The notes under the pieces were generated by a model, which saw only the letters and a program-made list of their open reading frames with translations, did no database searches and was not told the DNA's origin. The translations under genes were made by a program, and so were the position numbers. From the NCBI GenBank assembly GCA_002305685.1, contig DBQB01000005.1, positions 1 to 26,056 of the forward strand: a DNA stretch of 26,056 nucleotides. Reading direction: 5' to 3'. Shown here piece by piece: positions 1 through 7,361 of the stretch; position 1 is the stretch's first letter; each line of letters starts with the position of its first letter. Source of the DNA: Ruminococcaceae bacterium UBA1405 (GTDB lineage: Bacteria; Bacillota; Clostridia; Oscillospirales; Ruminococcaceae).

Positions 1-59
1 TTTTATTTGCAGGACTCCATTCTATTCCTGTCAGCCTTATGTCGGTCTTTTAACCGCGA

Positions 60-1325
60 TTATACATGGGCGGGGGAGGTGATTTTTCCGGTGATGGCGC
101 AGGCGGCCGCTACGGCGGGGGAGGCCAGATATACCTCCGACTTGGTATGCCCCATACGTCCTACAAAGTTGCGGTTGGTGGTAGCGACGCACCGTTCTCC
201 CGCAGCCAGAATTCCCATATATCCGCCCAGGCAGGGACCGCAGGTGGGAGTAGAAACGCTGCATCCAGCCTCGATAAAGGTGGTGAGATAACCGGCCTTC
301 AAGGCGTCCAGATAAATCTGCTGGGTGGCGGGGATGATGATGGTGCGGCAGGTTTTTGCCACGTGCTTGCCTTTGAGAATTTCGGCGGCGATGCGCAGGT
401 CCTCCAGCCGCCCGTTGGTGCAGGAACCGATGATGACCTGCTGGATGGAGATGTCACAAGCCTCCGCCTCGGTGATGGTTTTGGTATTTTCCGGCAGATG
501 GGGAAAAGCTACGGTGGGTTCCAGCTGGCTCAGATCAATGTCATATACTGCGTCGTATACGGCGTCCTCGTCGGCGGTAAAAATTTCAAAGGGGCGATCC
601 ACTCGGCCTTTCACATATTCCAGCGTTTTTTCGTCCACCGGGAAGATGCCGTTTTTTCCGCCGGCCTCAATGGCCATATTTGCCATCGAGAACCGATCGT
701 CCATCGAAAGATATTGGATACCGTCTCCCACAAACTCCATCGATTTGTAGAGTGCGCCGTCCACTCCGATCAGGCCGATGATATGGAGGATGATATCTTT
801 GCCACTGACATAGGGAGCAGGTTTTCCAATTAGGTTAAAGCGGATGGCAGAGGGTACCTTAAACCAACATTCACCGGTGGCCATTACCGCAGCCATATCG
901 GTGGAACCAAACCCGGTGGAGAAGGCGCCCAATGCGCCGTAGGTACAGGTATGGGAATCGGCGCCGACGCAGAGTTCTCCGGGAGCGACCAATCCTTTTT
1001 CCGGGAGCAAAGCGTGTTCGATTCCCATTTCACCAACATCAAAAAAGTTGGTGATCCCTTTGTCCCAGGCGAACTGACGGCTGACCAAACATTGTTCTGC
1101 CGCTTTGATATCCTTGTTAGGGGTAAAATGATCCAGCACGATGGAGATCTTGTTTTTATCAAATACCTCTCCAAAACCCGCTTTGTTGTATTCCTTGATG
1201 GCGACAGGGGTGGTGATATCGTTGCCCAAAACCATGTCTACTTTTGCGTTGATCAGCTGGCCTGGAACCACCTTATCAAGTCCTGCTTTTTTGGCGAGGA
1301 TTTTTTGCGTCATTGTCATGCCCAT
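60..1325 (-). CDS. leuC: 3-isopropylmalate dehydratase large subunit (aconitase family)
   Basis: This is the large catalytic subunit of isopropylmalate isomerase, which interconverts 2- and 3-isopropylmalate in leucine biosynthesis in the cytoplasm. The 421-residue length fits the shorter, archaeal-type LeuC/HacA class. The three [4Fe-4S] ligands are visible: Cys302 in GSCTNGR, and Cys362 and Cys365 in TCGPC. Substrate-site motifs such as GADSHTCTYGALG (about 121-133) are also present. The ATG at 1325 lies 8 nt after a GGAG site; a second ATG six bases downstream is a weaker alternative. The small subunit leuD would be expected just below position 1, and only about 59 nt of downstream sequence are visible. 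A leucine-type T-box leader with its own promoter lies upstream, which supports leucine biosynthesis over homoaconitase or methylthioalkylmalate roles. Confidence 0.95.
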   Translation of the reverse strand: MGMTMTQKILAKKAGLDKVVPGQLINAKVDMVLGNDITTPVAIKEYNKAGFGEVFDKNKISIVLDHFTPNKDIKAAEQCLVSRQFAWDKGITNFFDVGEMGIEHALLPEKGLVAPGELCVGADSHTCTYGALGAFSTGFGSTDMAAVMATGECWFKVPSAIRFNLIGKPAPYVSGKDIILHIIGLIGVDGALYKSMEFVGDGIQYLSMDDRFSMANMAIEAGGKNGIFPVDEKTLEYVKGRVDRPFEIFTADEDAVYDAVYDIDLSQLEPTVAFPHLPENTKTITEAEACDISIQQVIIGSCTNGRLEDLRIAAEILKGKHVAKTCRTIIIPATQQIYLDALKAGYLTTFIEAGCSVSTPTCGPCLGGYMGILAAGERCVATTNRNFVGRMGHTKSEVYLASPAVAAACAITGKITSPAHV

Positions 1326-1397
1326 GTCTCATTCTCCTTACTTTTACTTTCAGATCGGTGTGTGTTGGCGAAGAAAAGGTAAAAATACAAGCGGAAA

Positions 1398-1433
1398 ACA
1401 AAAAACCTCCGTCTCTTATTGTAAGAGACGGAG
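1398..1433 (-). terminator. T-box terminator hairpin before leuC
   Basis: The minus strand reads a 13-bp stem (CCTCCGTCTCTTA paired with TAAGAGACGGAGG) with a 2-base CA spacer, so the effective loop is slightly larger, followed by six or more T. It lies directly after the T-box core, as expected for the regulated terminator. Confidence 0.9.
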
Positions 1434-1670
1434 GCATTTAAGCATCCGCGGTACCACTCTTGGTTGGCCGTTTTAGGGCCCACTCTATCCACGTCAAACA
1501 ACGCGGTTTCCCGTTAACGGAGGAAAAACGGCTTTTCCTACTGATCTTTTCAAATGTTGGGAAAAGCAGCTCGGGGAGGAGTTATGGGAATCTCTGCTAC
1601 CGTTTTTCACCATTCAACGGCTCTCTGCAAGTCAAAGTGTTCCTTTTTGTTCCCGTCAAAGCCTTTGTTG
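1398..1670 (-). promoter_or_regulatory. T-box riboswitch leader, leucine-specific
   Basis: Read on the minus strand, this leader ends with the T-box core AGAGTGGTACCGCGG (1446-1460), followed by a strong terminator. A long Stem I region with an AGAGAG element and a distal GGTGAAA loop lies upstream. A CTC triplet (1579-1581) in a TAACTCC context is a good candidate specifier codon for leucine, matching the downstream leuC. In this family uncharged tRNA-Leu pairs with the specifier and with the T-box bulge, so the antiterminator forms and leuC is transcribed. The specifier position was judged by eye without folding, so that detail is less certain than the T-box itself. Confidence 0.9.
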
Positions 1671-1676
1671 GGTAAG

Positions 1677-1705
1677 ATGATAGCATATTTAAAACCAAAA
1701 GTCAA
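1677..1705 (-). promoter_or_regulatory. sigma-A promoter of the leuC leader
   Basis: TTGACT (1700-1705) and TATCAT (1677-1682) are separated by 17 bp, with an extended TG upstream of the -10 box. Transcription would start near 1670 and yield a leader of about 345 nt that contains the T-box. Confidence 0.8.
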
Positions 1706-1729
1706 TTCCCAAACGGAAAAAATAAAAAT

Positions 1730-2176
1730 TTATTTTCCGCTTCGATGGGAGATGCGAAAGAAGGTATCCACCGTAAAAATACCCATAGCGATAGCTCCAG
1801 CCATCAACAAGGTCTCATAAAAATGTTCCGCGGCCTGTGCAGAGGTTTCGTACAGCATACTCCAAATGATGCGGTACATTCCGCCTCCTGGAACGATGGG
1901 GATAATACCGGGAATTAAAAACATGGTTGCGGGAACCCGTTTATATCGAGCTAATACCTGGGCGGTAAAGGCGATGCAGAGAGTGGCGGTATAACAGGAC
2001 CAGATCATGTCCCATTTAAGGGCGGTGGTGATCAGGTAGGCCCCCCATCCAATGGCGGCGGTAACGCCCGCGCTGACAAAATATTTTTTGGGAATTTGAA
2101 AGGCCACGCTGAGAGCGGCTCCTGCAAAAAAGGCTCCCATCAGTTTGACAAAAAACAGAAATAGTTCCGTAAGCAT
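1730..2176 (-). CDS. Threonine/serine exporter family, small subunit (ThrE C-terminal / YjjB-like)
   Basis: This 148-residue membrane protein has about four hydrophobic helices. It contains the family-typical stretch FLIPGIIPIVPGGGMYR (about 104-120), which corresponds to the C-terminal half of ThrE and to E. coli YjjB. It follows the N-terminal half-protein by 22 nt on the same strand, so the two probably form one split exporter in the cytoplasmic membrane. A GGGGG site precedes the ATG. The substrate (threonine, serine, or another small compound as for some YjjPB relatives) cannot be read from the sequence. A weak AT-rich hairpin overlaps the stop, and the leuC promoter begins immediately after. 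Confidence 0.85.
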   Translation of the reverse strand: MLTELFLFFVKLMGAFFAGAALSVAFQIPKKYFVSAGVTAAIGWGAYLITTALKWDMIWSCYTATLCIAFTAQVLARYKRVPATMFLIPGIIPIVPGGGMYRIIWSMLYETSAQAAEHFYETLLMAGAIAMGIFTVDTFFRISHRSGK

Positions 2177-2198
2177 TATGCTATCCCCCTCTTATTGG

Positions 2199-2972
2199 TC
2201 AAATCCAACCGACTGCCATCCTACAAAGGCAGGTCCCGGCCAAAGAACCAACAGCGATAGCTAGGGCGCAGACAAAAGCCTCGGCGCTGCGAGCCAGTCC
2301 AGCGGTATAATCCCCCTGTAAGGTATCCCGGATGGCATTGGTGATGGGAACGCCTGGAACCAGCGGCATAATGCTGCTGATGATGACGGTATCCACCAGC
2401 AGTGTGGGATAGAAAGCGTAAAGCAGATTTGCAAAAAATGCAATGGCTAGGCTTTGAATGGCGTTGCCGACAAAGCTACTGGAAATCCGACGGCAGATCA
2501 GAAGCTCAGCTCCACGCATTGCGCAGCAGCAGATACCCGAAGCGGCAACCTCCGCAATCCCCCCGCCAAAGAGCACCGCAAAGCCCATCGTGGAAAGAAG
2601 CAGCCCCAAGCTGACTATCCATAGGGGATAGGAAGGGGTACGGCGGATTTCCTGTAGCCGGGCAATGGCGTCCTGAGGGGTAATTTTTTTATCACAGAGT
2701 TCCCGGGAAACCTCATTGACCAGTGCGATGCGGTTTAGATTGGTGGCCCGGGAATTGATGCGGCGCACCTGGGTGATGGGAGAGATGGAGGGATCTGCCA
2801 ATGTCACGAAAAGCCCGGTGGTGGTTGCGAACACCTCCACCGTCTGCAATCCAGTAAGCCGAAGGATACGGCGGGTAGTGTCCTCCACTCGGAAGATTTC
2901 CGCGCCGCTTTCCAGTGTAATTTCACCGGCCAGTATGGCGGTATCGAACAACAGCTGGTAACATTCGGTCAT
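2199..2972 (-). CDS. Threonine/serine exporter family, large subunit (ThrE N-terminal / YjjP-like, DUF1212)
   Basis: With the start at 2972 the product is 257 residues. It has a soluble N-terminal part containing the family signature ESGAEIFRVEDTTRRI (about 20-35), followed by about four to five membrane helices and the conserved segment IMPLVPGVPITNAIRD. This matches the DUF1212/ThrE N-terminal domain. The reading frame is open further upstream, but GGAGG sits 9 nt before the ATG at 2972 and a good promoter lies at 3025-3053, inside the longer frame, so the short start is preferred. It pairs with the YjjB-like gene just downstream to make a two-subunit exporter. The physiological substrate is not evident. 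Confidence 0.88.
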   Translation of the reverse strand: MTECYQLLFDTAILAGEITLESGAEIFRVEDTTRRILRLTGLQTVEVFATTTGLFVTLADPSISPITQVRRINSRATNLNRIALVNEVSRELCDKKITPQDAIARLQEIRRTPSYPLWIVSLGLLLSTMGFAVLFGGGIAEVAASGICCCAMRGAELLICRRISSSFVGNAIQSLAIAFFANLLYAFYPTLLVDTVIISSIMPLVPGVPITNAIRDTLQGDYTAGLARSAEAFVCALAIAVGSLAGTCLCRMAVGWI

Positions 2973-3024
2973 CGATAAAATCCTCCTAGTTTGAGAAATA
3001 CCTAATGATGGAATATATGATAAA

Positions 3025-3053
3025 AGTATATCAGTATTTGATGCGGCGGTCAA
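3025..3053 (-). promoter_or_regulatory. Promoter of the ThrE-type exporter operon
   Basis: The minus strand reads TTGACC (3048-3053), 17 bp, then TATACT (3025-3030). It is about 50 nt upstream of the chosen start at 2972. The 310-base gap between the exporter and the DivIVA-like gene holds this promoter and the divergent one at 3181; I see nothing else in it. Confidence 0.7.
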
Positions 3054-3180
3054 TCGGGAGCAAAAGAATTTGTGGGAGAAAAAGGCGGTGAAGGAGATAG
3101 CGGTTCTTAATGTGGCGGGGCATTGCATATTCTGAGAGAAAGAAGGTTGGGGCTGGAAATTATTTATTTGCAGGAACCTG

Positions 3181-3209
3181 TTGTGGTATGGATCATTTTG
3201 TTGTATAAT
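3181..3209 (+). promoter_or_regulatory. Promoter of the DivIVA-like gene
   Basis: TTGTGG (3181-3186) and a consensus TATAAT (3204-3209) are separated by 17 bp. Transcription would start near 3216, giving a leader of about 65 nt. Confidence 0.72.
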
Positions 3210-3282
3210 AATCTTAAATTTTGTAGCTATCGTGTTTCATGATGGTGCCACAGACTGTTACAGATGTTATGGAGGTGTAGCT

Positions 3283-4083
3283 ATGGAGGACAATGCACAG
3301 GTTATCTTTAAAACCGCTTTACTGGGTTTTGATAAGCAGGAAGTTCTCAACTACATAGACCAGCTTTCTGCCGGATACTATACCAGTGGCAAAAAGAATC
3401 AACAGCAGATTGAGCAGCTGGTAAACGATCGGGATGAAATGAATTCCCAGAACACGCAGTTGGAGCAGCAGAATAAACAGCTCAATGAACAGAATGATCG
3501 GCTGCGTCAAAGATGCAGGCAGTTGGAGCAGCAGATTCAGGAAATCAGCGGGAATCATAGTACCGCGGAGGCTTTGACGAGAAGAGAACAGGAAAACCAA
3601 GATTTGCGGGAAAAGGTGACCGATCTCAACAATGAGATTATGCGTTTGAAAAACCAGGTTTCTCAGAAAGAGGAATCCATCCGTAAGCTGACGGAGGAGA
3701 GCAGTATGCTTATCCATCAGCAGTCGGAGCTCACGGAAAAGGGAACCAAATACGATCAAATCGTGGATAGCGTTGGCGTAATTGTGTTGGAAGCACAGCG
3801 CACAGCGGATTCCATTGTCGCCAACGCAACGGCGCAGGCAGAGGAAAAACGTCAGGCCAGCGAAGCTTCGGTGCAGCAGCTGCTCAAACATCTGGATCAG
3901 TTCCGGGATAAAATTGGAAAGATGCAGATTGCCATTGCCCATGCCATGGAGAGTTTCCAGGGAGATATGAATGGGATGGAAGAAACCATCCGCAACGCTG
4001 AAAATTATCTGTTGGAAAAGGATCCGGCTCAGGCTCAGGCGGCTGCGGTACAGTCTGAACCCCAGCAGCAACCCCAGCAATAA
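3283..4083 (+). CDS. DivIVA-domain coiled-coil protein (cell division / polar scaffold)
   Basis: This is a 266-residue cytoplasmic protein. Its N-terminus carries the DivIVA signature FKTALLGFDKQEVLNYID (residues 9-26), which in this family contacts membrane and begins the coiled coil. Residues about 40-140 are a highly charged, Gln/Glu-rich coiled coil, a second helical segment follows, and the tail is Ala/Gln-rich. GGAGG at 3271 precedes the ATG at 3283; longer in-frame starts lack a ribosome site and would overlap the promoter. DivIVA-family proteins scaffold septal or polar wall synthesis in Gram-positives. The neighbouring polysaccharide deacetylase is convergent, so it is not cotranscribed, although a cell-envelope theme is shared. 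Whether this is DivIVA itself or a GpsB/SepIVA-like paralogue is open. Confidence 0.82.
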   Translation: MEDNAQVIFKTALLGFDKQEVLNYIDQLSAGYYTSGKKNQQQIEQLVNDRDEMNSQNTQLEQQNKQLNEQNDRLRQRCRQLEQQIQEISGNHSTAEALTRREQENQDLREKVTDLNNEIMRLKNQVSQKEESIRKLTEESSMLIHQQSELTEKGTKYDQIVDSVGVIVLEAQRTADSIVANATAQAEEKRQASEASVQQLLKHLDQFRDKIGKMQIAIAHAMESFQGDMNGMEETIRNAENYLLEKDPAQAQAAAVQSEPQQQPQQ

Positions 4084-4096
4084 AAGCCAAAGGAGA

Positions 4097-4135
4097 AGGC
4101 GTATGAAAACCGTGAAGGTTTTCATACGCCTTTTT
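4097..4135 (+). terminator. Rho-independent terminator, probably bidirectional
   Basis: A 15-bp perfect stem (AGGCGTATGAAAACC and its complement) with a 5-nt loop is followed by five T. It lies between the convergent DivIVA-like and deacetylase genes. Confidence 0.9.
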
Positions 4136-4161
4136 GATTGATGGAAGAAGAAACGCAAACA

Positions 4162-5127
4162 TCAAGGAAAAATTTCTTCGCTTACCACGATTTCCTCGGC
4201 GTCCGCCATAACCGGCGCGCTGGAACTGCTTTGACTGCTGCTCTGTGCAGAGGAGGAGTCGCTCGTTGTTACCGGTGTGCTGTTGAGGGAGATACTGCTG
4301 GTGGATGAGTCGGAGCTTAGGCCCTGGGTATGTTGTCTGCCGGTGTGATCCAGCGTATAGTGTTCCCGATAAATCAGTTCTCCCACGGTGGTAAAGGTAT
4401 ATCCGTCCTTTTGGAGCTGCTCAATCAGATCCGGCAGAGCAGCAGCCGTGTTTTTGGCGCCGCAGTGCAGCAGTGCAATGGAGCCTGGCTGTGCATTTTT
4501 GGTGATGTTTTTGACGATTTTACGGGCAGATACCTCTTTCCAGTCCAGAGAATCGGTATCCCACTGAATGGGAATCATCCCCATGCGTTCAATTACCGCA
4601 ATGGAAGTGTCGGAGTAAGAACCTGAGGGGACCCGCATGAGCTCAGGAACTCTTCCAGTGAGTTGTTCAATGACGCTGGAGCATTTGGAAATCTCTTCGA
4701 CCAATTGTTTTTCATCCAGAGTGGCAAAATCGGCATGACTGTAGGAATGGTTGCCGATTTCGTGTCCTGCTTGGGCGATTGCCTTTACCGAATCGGGATA
4801 TTTTTCTGCCCACTGTCCGACCAGAAAGAAGGTAGCAGTGATGTTATGCTCCTTTAAGATGTCCAGAACGGAGGATACATCGCTGTTGTCCCAGGCGCAG
4901 TTAAAGGTCAGGGCAATGGGTTTGCTTTGAGAATCCTGCGGTTCCACACTATAAATGGGGGTACGCCCCGCATTGGCACGAGTGGCGACGCTCTCTTCTC
5001 CTGTTAAAGCTACAATACCGACGACCAGAACCATCGCTGTGGCAATCGCTGTGATCCAACGTTTTTTTCCTTTTCCGAATCCAATGACACGCAAAGCTGA
5101 CACCTGCCTTTTGTTTTGATATTCCAT
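4162..5127 (-). CDS. Membrane-anchored polysaccharide deacetylase (NodB / carbohydrate esterase 4 family)
   Basis: This 321-residue protein has a basic N-terminus and a single hydrophobic segment (about 24-42), then a NodB homology domain (about 70-255) and a Ser/Thr-rich tail, so it probably acts on wall glycans outside the membrane. Family motifs seen are TFNCAW (74-79), HSYSH (127-131), RVPSG (165-169), QWDTDSLDW (188-196) and LLHCG (219-223). The zinc-binding His127 and His131 are intact. The first motif has Asn76 where CE4 enzymes usually have the catalytic-base Asp; a similar motif shape without TFDDG occurs in PdaB-like sporulation proteins. Activity may therefore be altered. The ribosome site before the ATG at 5127 is weak (GGGGCA), and the start is the least certain part. 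Confidence 0.85.
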   Translation of the reverse strand: MEYQNKRQVSALRVIGFGKGKKRWITAIATAMVLVVGIVALTGEESVATRANAGRTPIYSVEPQDSQSKPIALTFNCAWDNSDVSSVLDILKEHNITATFFLVGQWAEKYPDSVKAIAQAGHEIGNHSYSHADFATLDEKQLVEEISKCSSVIEQLTGRVPELMRVPSGSYSDTSIAVIERMGMIPIQWDTDSLDWKEVSARKIVKNITKNAQPGSIALLHCGAKNTAAALPDLIEQLQKDGYTFTTVGELIYREHYTLDHTGRQHTQGLSSDSSTSSISLNSTPVTTSDSSSAQSSSQSSSSAPVMADAEEIVVSEEIFP

Positions 5128-5193
5128 CCATATGCTTGCCCCGGATTCTTCATGCGTTATCTGCCGTCACAGGATAAAATTTTATGGAACATA

Positions 5194-5222
5194 TTGACTA
5201 ATATTTTAGGGTCATTTATACT
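5194..5222 (+). promoter_or_regulatory. Promoter of the hydrogenase operon
   Basis: TTGACT (5194-5199) and TATACT (5217-5222) are separated by exactly 17 bp. Transcription would start near 5229, about 90 nt before the small Cys-rich gene. Confidence 0.78.
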
Positions 5223-5279
5223 GAAAGAACCAAATTGTGTGTTTTGGTTTGAGCGTGGCCCATATCATACAGATTGTAC

Positions 5280-5297
5280 CATTCGGAGTTCCGAATG
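5280..5297. promoter_or_regulatory. Perfect 18-bp palindrome in the hydrogenase leader
   Basis: CATTCGGAGTTCCGAATG has two 8-base arms around a GT centre. It lies between the predicted transcription start and the ribosome site of the hydrogenase operon. It does not resemble a Rex box. It could be a repressor site or a short mRNA hairpin. Confidence 0.5.
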
Positions 5298-5319
5298 TGT
5301 TTGAAGGGGGATTTTTTAA

Positions 5320-5583
5320 GTGAAGAAGATTAGTTTGGAAGTGTGTGTCTGTACTGAATGCGTGATGATGGGTTCCATGGAGATTATCGATGCAATCGAG
5401 GGTCTCAAGTCTCTGGAAACCGATCTGTATCAGGATCTGGATATCGATGTCACCACCTCCAGTTCCGTGTGTGCACCTAAGGTTTCCGGTGCATCTCCTG
5501 TTGTAAAAATCAATGGGGAGCGTATGGAAAAGGCCAATTCTGCCACAGTTATGGCGCGTATCTCTGAAATTGCCAATAAATAA
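5320..5583 (+). CDS. Small Cys-rich NuoE-like (2Fe-2S ferredoxin-like) protein preceding the hydrogenase
   Basis: This 87-residue protein starts with GTG, 9 nt after GAAGGGGG. Its pattern resembles the C-terminal thioredoxin-like [2Fe-2S] domain of NuoE/HydC subunits: VCVCTECVMMGS (8-19) for the usual CxGTxC motif, and SSVCAPKVSGASPVVKINGE (48-67) for the usual CLGACxxAPVVxING motif. Cys9, Cys14 and Cys51 occupy three of the four expected ligand positions; the fourth (residue 55) is Val, and an extra Cys11 is present. It shares an operon with the [FeFe] hydrogenase 84 nt downstream, so it may pass electrons to it or bind it. Cluster binding is inference. A non-cluster adaptor role is equally possible. 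Confidence 0.7.
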   Translation: MKKISLEVCVCTECVMMGSMEIIDAIEGLKSLETDLYQDLDIDVTTSSSVCAPKVSGASPVVKINGERMEKANSATVMARISEIANK

Positions 5584-5667
5584 CCGATGATGCAATTTGG
5601 CAAAAGCACCATAATGTTTGGTACTGAATAGATTCTGCGGAATGTCCGCGTGGAGGTTAGAAAACGG

Positions 5668-7176
5668 ATGAGAGGTATCTATACCCCTGTAACAAAAATC
5701 AGAAGACAGGTCTTCACCGAGGTGGCTCGTCTTGCGTATGAGGGAGGAGACTATGCTTCCCGCATTGAACATATTCCCTACAAGATTATTCCGGGTGAAA
5801 TTCCTACCTATCGGGACAGTATTTTTAAGGAGAGAGCCATTGTTGGAGAGCGTTTGCGTTTGGCAATGGGCCTTTCGCTGCGCCGCATTGATGAACACGC
5901 TCCTCTTTCTGAGGGAATCAATGAAAGCGCGGTAGCGGAAAAATACTATGAACCGCCGCTGATTAACGTGATTACCTTTGCCTGTAATGCCTGTCCTGAG
6001 ACTTCAGTGTTTGTGACCAACAACTGTCAGGGATGTTTGGCCCATCCCTGTACCGCCGTATGTCCGGTAAAGGCTACCAGCATTGTCAATGGCCGTTCGG
6101 TGATTGACAAGGATAAATGTCTCAAATGCGGTAGATGTGCCGACGTCTGTCCATATTCCGCCATTGTCAAACGGAAACGTCCCTGCGCTGCCGCTTGCGG
6201 AATGGATGCCATCAGCTCCGATAATCTGGGACGTGCCAAAATTGATTATGACAAATGCGTCTCCTGTGGTCAGTGTCTGGTAAGCTGTCCCTTTGGCGCC
6301 ATTGCCGATAAATCCCAAATTTTCCAGCTGATTCATGCCATCAAATCCGGTCAGGAAGTGATTGCGGAGATTGCTCCTGCGTTTGTGGGGCAGTTTGGTC
6401 CCAGCGCTACCCCGGAGAAGATGAAGGAAGCCCTGCGCAAACTGGGCTTTTCCAAGGTGTATGAGACCGCTGTTGGTGCGGATTTATGTACCATTGAGGA
6501 AGCCGAGGACTTTGTCAAAAAAGTTCCCGATGAGCAGCCTTTCATGGGAACTTCCTGTTGTCCCGCCTGGTCGGTGATGGCGAAAAAGCTGTTCCCGGAA
6601 TATGCCCACTGTATTTCCATGGCGATGACCCCCATGGTATTGACCGCCCGTTGGATCAAAAAGGATAACCCCGACGCCAAAATTGTCTTTATTGGGCCCT
6701 GCGCCGCCAAAAAGCTGGAGGCTTCCCGCCGTTCGGTGCGCAGTGATGTGGACTTTGTTATCACCTTTGAGGAACTGATGGGTATGTTTGTTGCCAAGGG
6801 GATTGAGTTCGATCAGTTGGAGGTGGAGGATCCCCTGCAAGACGCTTCTACCGTGGGCCGTAACTTTGCAGTAGGCGGCGGTGTCGCTGCTGCGGTGGTA
6901 GACTGTATCAAACAAAAATACCCGGATCGGGAGGTGCTTACCGAAGCGGCTGCTGGCCTGCGGGATTGCCGCAAGATGCTCACCCTGGCCAAAGCCGGAA
7001 AGCGTAACGGCTATCTGCTGGAAGGTATGGCTTGTCCCGGAGGATGTGTTGCCGGCGCGGGTACCCTTCTGCCCATTGTGAGGGCCACTGCCTCGGTGAA
7101 AGGTTTTGCCAAAGAGGCTCCGATCGGTCATGCGGCTGATAGTCAGTATGCAGATCAGCTGCATTTACTGGAGTAA
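5668..7176 (+). CDS. [FeFe] hydrogenase, group B-like, with ferredoxin-type clusters
   Basis: This 502-residue enzyme would reduce protons to H2 or oxidise H2 using reduced ferredoxin. The N-terminal region has Cys120/123/128/132, then two ferredoxin-type CxxCxxCxxxC sets (Cys151-161 and Cys197-207). The H-cluster domain shows TSCCPAW (295-301), GPCAAKK (343-349) and EGMACPGGC (452-460). The second motif reads GPC in place of the MPC of prototypical group A enzymes, which fits the group B branch described in Clostridia. The ATG at 5668 follows GGAGG by 11 nt; an in-frame GTG at 5650 precedes that site and is less likely. No HydE/F/G maturases are in the window. The enzyme probably disposes of electrons during fermentation. 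Confidence 0.93.
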   Translation: MRGIYTPVTKIRRQVFTEVARLAYEGGDYASRIEHIPYKIIPGEIPTYRDSIFKERAIVGERLRLAMGLSLRRIDEHAPLSEGINESAVAEKYYEPPLINVITFACNACPETSVFVTNNCQGCLAHPCTAVCPVKATSIVNGRSVIDKDKCLKCGRCADVCPYSAIVKRKRPCAAACGMDAISSDNLGRAKIDYDKCVSCGQCLVSCPFGAIADKSQIFQLIHAIKSGQEVIAEIAPAFVGQFGPSATPEKMKEALRKLGFSKVYETAVGADLCTIEEAEDFVKKVPDEQPFMGTSCCPAWSVMAKKLFPEYAHCISMAMTPMVLTARWIKKDNPDAKIVFIGPCAAKKLEASRRSVRSDVDFVITFEELMGMFVAKGIEFDQLEVEDPLQDASTVGRNFAVGGGVAAAVVDCIKQKYPDREVLTEAAAGLRDCRKMLTLAKAGKRNGYLLEGMACPGGCVAGAGTLLPIVRATASVKGFAKEAPIGHAADSQYADQLHLLE

Positions 7177-7212
7177 GCGTTTTCCCGTTGCCTGTATCCG
7201 TAAATAAATAGA

Positions 7213-7275
7213 TGAAATCCCATGCAATATCCAAGGAAGCAACGTTCCCAGGTATTGTGTGGGATTTTTGTTTTA
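7213..7275 (+). terminator. Terminator after the hydrogenase gene
   Basis: An imperfect stem (AAATCCCATGCAATATCC against GGTATTGTGTGGGATTT) is followed by a T-rich tract, 37 nt after the stop codon. Confidence 0.75.
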
Positions 7276-7280
7276 AGAGC

Positions 7281-7317
7281 ACAAAAAGGAGCCGGTATCG
7301 CACGATACCGGCTCCTT
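7281..7317 (-). terminator. Terminator of the GH106-like gene
   Basis: A near-perfect stem (AAGGAGCCGGTATCG and its complement) ends in TTTTTG on the minus strand. It lies 45 nt past the glycosidase stop codon. Confidence 0.88.
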
Positions 7318-7361
7318 CAAAGTGTATTGCAGGATAAATTGGGAGATGCTTGGCTGTGGAG

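Noticed and set aside
1711..1740. A terminator for the ThrE-type operon
   Set aside because: The inverted repeat is AT-rich, overlaps the stop codon and has an imperfect stem, so it is too weak to call.
3319..4158. A Leu/Phe-rich open frame opposite the DivIVA-like gene
   Set aside because: Apparent hydrophobicity comes from the antisense of Gln/Glu/Lys codons in the coiled coil. It is not a real membrane protein.
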